NCBI GenBank assembly: GCA_030619585.1
Contig: JAUXBD010000055.1
Location: 1-7,608, forward strand
Origin: Desulfobacteraceae bacterium
GTDB lineage: Bacteria; Desulfobacterota; Desulfobacteria; Desulfobacterales; SURF-7
Direction: 5' to 3'
DNA length: 7,608 bases
In this document: one piece after another, positions 6,947 through 7,608 of the stretch
Layout of the letters: each line of letters begins with the position of its first letter
Position numbering within the stretch: position 1 is the stretch's first letter
Position numbers and translations under genes: made by a program
Notes under the pieces: model-generated
The model's input: the letters and a program-made list of their open reading frames with translations, nothing else
Told to the model about the DNA's origin: nothing
Databases searched by the model: none

Positions 6947-7157
6947 GGGTTTAAAACAGTGCACTTGCATATTCTAATTTCGTAAGCAGCAACAAGTATA
7001 CCAGGGTTTTGTTCCAGGCTTAAAACGTCGAATTTCGGATTTCCGTTTTCTTGGCACGTGGATTATTTGTATTGAAGCACATTCAACTAAAAATGTGGGT
7101 ACAATTAAAGTTGTGTCAGCCAAAATTTCTTACAACCGTTATGGTTAAATGGTAGAA

Positions 7158-7186
7158 TTGATAAATTTTGCAAAAATGAATAAAAA
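7158..7186 (+). promoter_or_regulatory. Weak candidate promoter for the comEA-like gene
   Basis: TTGATA (7158-7163; five of six matches to the -35 consensus) is followed after exactly 17 bases by TAAAAA (7181-7186; four of six to the -10 consensus). The implied leader is about 235 bases. The surrounding AT-rich sequence makes chance matches likely, so this is only a pointer for start-site mapping. Confidence 0.2.
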
Positions 7187-7412
7187 CTGTTGTGTTTTAA
7201 AAAAATTTATACTATTTGCATATCAACTTCTGAAATTAATTGATATTTCCATTACAAAACTAAGCAGTATACTTTTTACTTACATCTATTTTGGGATAAT
7301 AATTTTACCGGTTTTTTCAACGGTTTATTATATGGGACGAAAGAGCATGTCGCCCATAACCATTAACCAGTGCCAATTTTCCTACGAGAGAATCAATGGC
7401 ACCACACAAAAC

Positions 7413-7419
7413 AAGGAGG
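7413..7419 (+). promoter_or_regulatory. Strong ribosome binding site of the comEA-like gene
   Basis: AAGGAGG is a near-perfect complement to the 16S rRNA tail and stands seven bases before the ATG at 7427. It fixes the start of the exported helix-hairpin-helix protein. Confidence 0.85.
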
Positions 7420-7426
7420 AACAAAG

Positions 7427-7608
7427 ATGGTAAGAATTAGAAAGTTTGTTGTACTGTTGGCGGTTGTTTCTATTTCAGTTGTTATGACAATGTCAGGGGT
7501 TTTGTGGGCTGAAGAGGTTAAAAAGGTAAATATCAACACAGCCACTGTGGAAGAGCTTGTGCAATTAAGTCAGATTGGACAAAAATATGCTGAAAAGATT
7601 GTGGAATA
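7427..7608 (+). CDS. ComEA-like exported helix-hairpin-helix protein, N-terminal part (cut by window end)
   Basis: Sixty codons are visible and the frame is open to the window edge. Residues 1-28 form a signal peptide (MVRIRKF, hydrophobic core, cleavage expected after VLWA before EEVKK). The mature part begins with VNINTATVEELVQL, the hallmark of ComEA-family helix-hairpin-helix domains (VNINTA..EEL..L.GIG...A..I). The hairpin here reads LSQIGQKYAEKIVE rather than LPGIG, so the usual Pro-Gly is replaced by Ser-Gln while the second Gly and the Ala are kept. Family role: binding double-stranded DNA without sequence specificity, in competent bacteria at the cell surface during uptake; many small stand-alone homologues in deltaproteobacteria have no proven role. 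It is transcribed away from the motor operon, so a functional link is not implied by an operon. Confidence 0.88.
   Translation, partial: MVRIRKFVVLLAVVSISVVMTMSGVLWAEEVKKVNINTATVEELVQLSQIGQKYAEKIVE

Larger units (their letters stand above)
6801..7426. other. Divergent intergenic region of 626 bases
   Basis: This lies between the leftward operon and the rightward comEA-like gene. It holds the candidate leftward promoter (6919-6946), a weaker candidate rightward promoter (7158-7186) and the comEA-like ribosome binding site. The part from about 7140 to 7320 is distinctly AT-rich. I see no tRNA, convincing riboswitch, strong terminator hairpin or transposon ends. An open frame at 7149-7433 is not backed by a ribosome binding site and is treated as spurious. 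Confidence 0.7.

Noticed and set aside
7052..7067. Sigma54-like promoter TGGCACG-N4-TTATT
   Set aside because: The -24 element is a full match, but the essential GC of the -12 element is AT, and it lies about 360 bases from the gene.
7310..7327. ACCG...CGGT inverted repeat around a T-run as a terminator
   Set aside because: Arms of only four bases, T-run inside the loop rather than after the stem, and no gene ends there.
7149..7433. 94-codon rightward open frame with a hydrophobic middle
   Set aside because: No ribosome binding site before its ATG or the internal ATG at 7176, AT-rich composition typical of intergenic DNA, and its end overlaps the well-supported comEA-like start and binding site.

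Overview
The window looks like chromosomal DNA of a moderately AT-rich Gram-negative bacterium. I suspect a sulfate-reducing or related deltaproteobacterium (Desulfobacterales type). The grounds are indirect: a short two-membrane-segment HAMP-only protein, a small exported ComEA-like helix-hairpin-helix protein, and the general codon and base composition. No rRNA, tRNA, CRISPR array, insertion sequence or integrase is visible.

Almost everything (25-6800) is one tight leftward operon, read from right to left: a HAMP-domain membrane protein (6228-6800); a MotA/TolQ/ExbB-type proton-channel subunit (5554-6210); an ExbD/TolR-type partner with a MotB-like entry motif (5080-5547); a TonB/TolA-like single-span protein with a long lysine-rich five-residue repeat (3842-5083); a small exported protein (3237-3854); a 442-residue helical protein (1800-3128); and a 592-residue exported helical protein (25-1803). 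Neighbouring genes overlap by ATGA or 13 bases, or sit 6-17 bases apart. The exception is a 108-base stretch (3129-3236) between the fifth and sixth genes. That stretch is open in frame and is bounded only by one TAA, so those two genes may be one 684-residue exported protein split by a nonsense codon.

The right end holds a 626-base divergent intergenic region (6801-7426) with candidate promoters in both directions, followed by the start of a rightward comEA-like gene that runs off the window.

Taken together, the operon reads like a proton-motive-force-powered envelope machine. The TolQ/TolR-like motor and a TolA/TonB-like connector are clear or fairly clear. The outer parts appear to be large exported alpha-helical proteins that I cannot assign to a family, and a membrane HAMP protein may gate or sense. 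It is not canonical Tol-Pal (no TolB, Pal or CpoB), not canonical Ton (no receptor and no recognisable TonB C-terminal domain), not a flagellar stator (no OmpA-like domain) and not Zorya. It is the best candidate here for an undescribed system.
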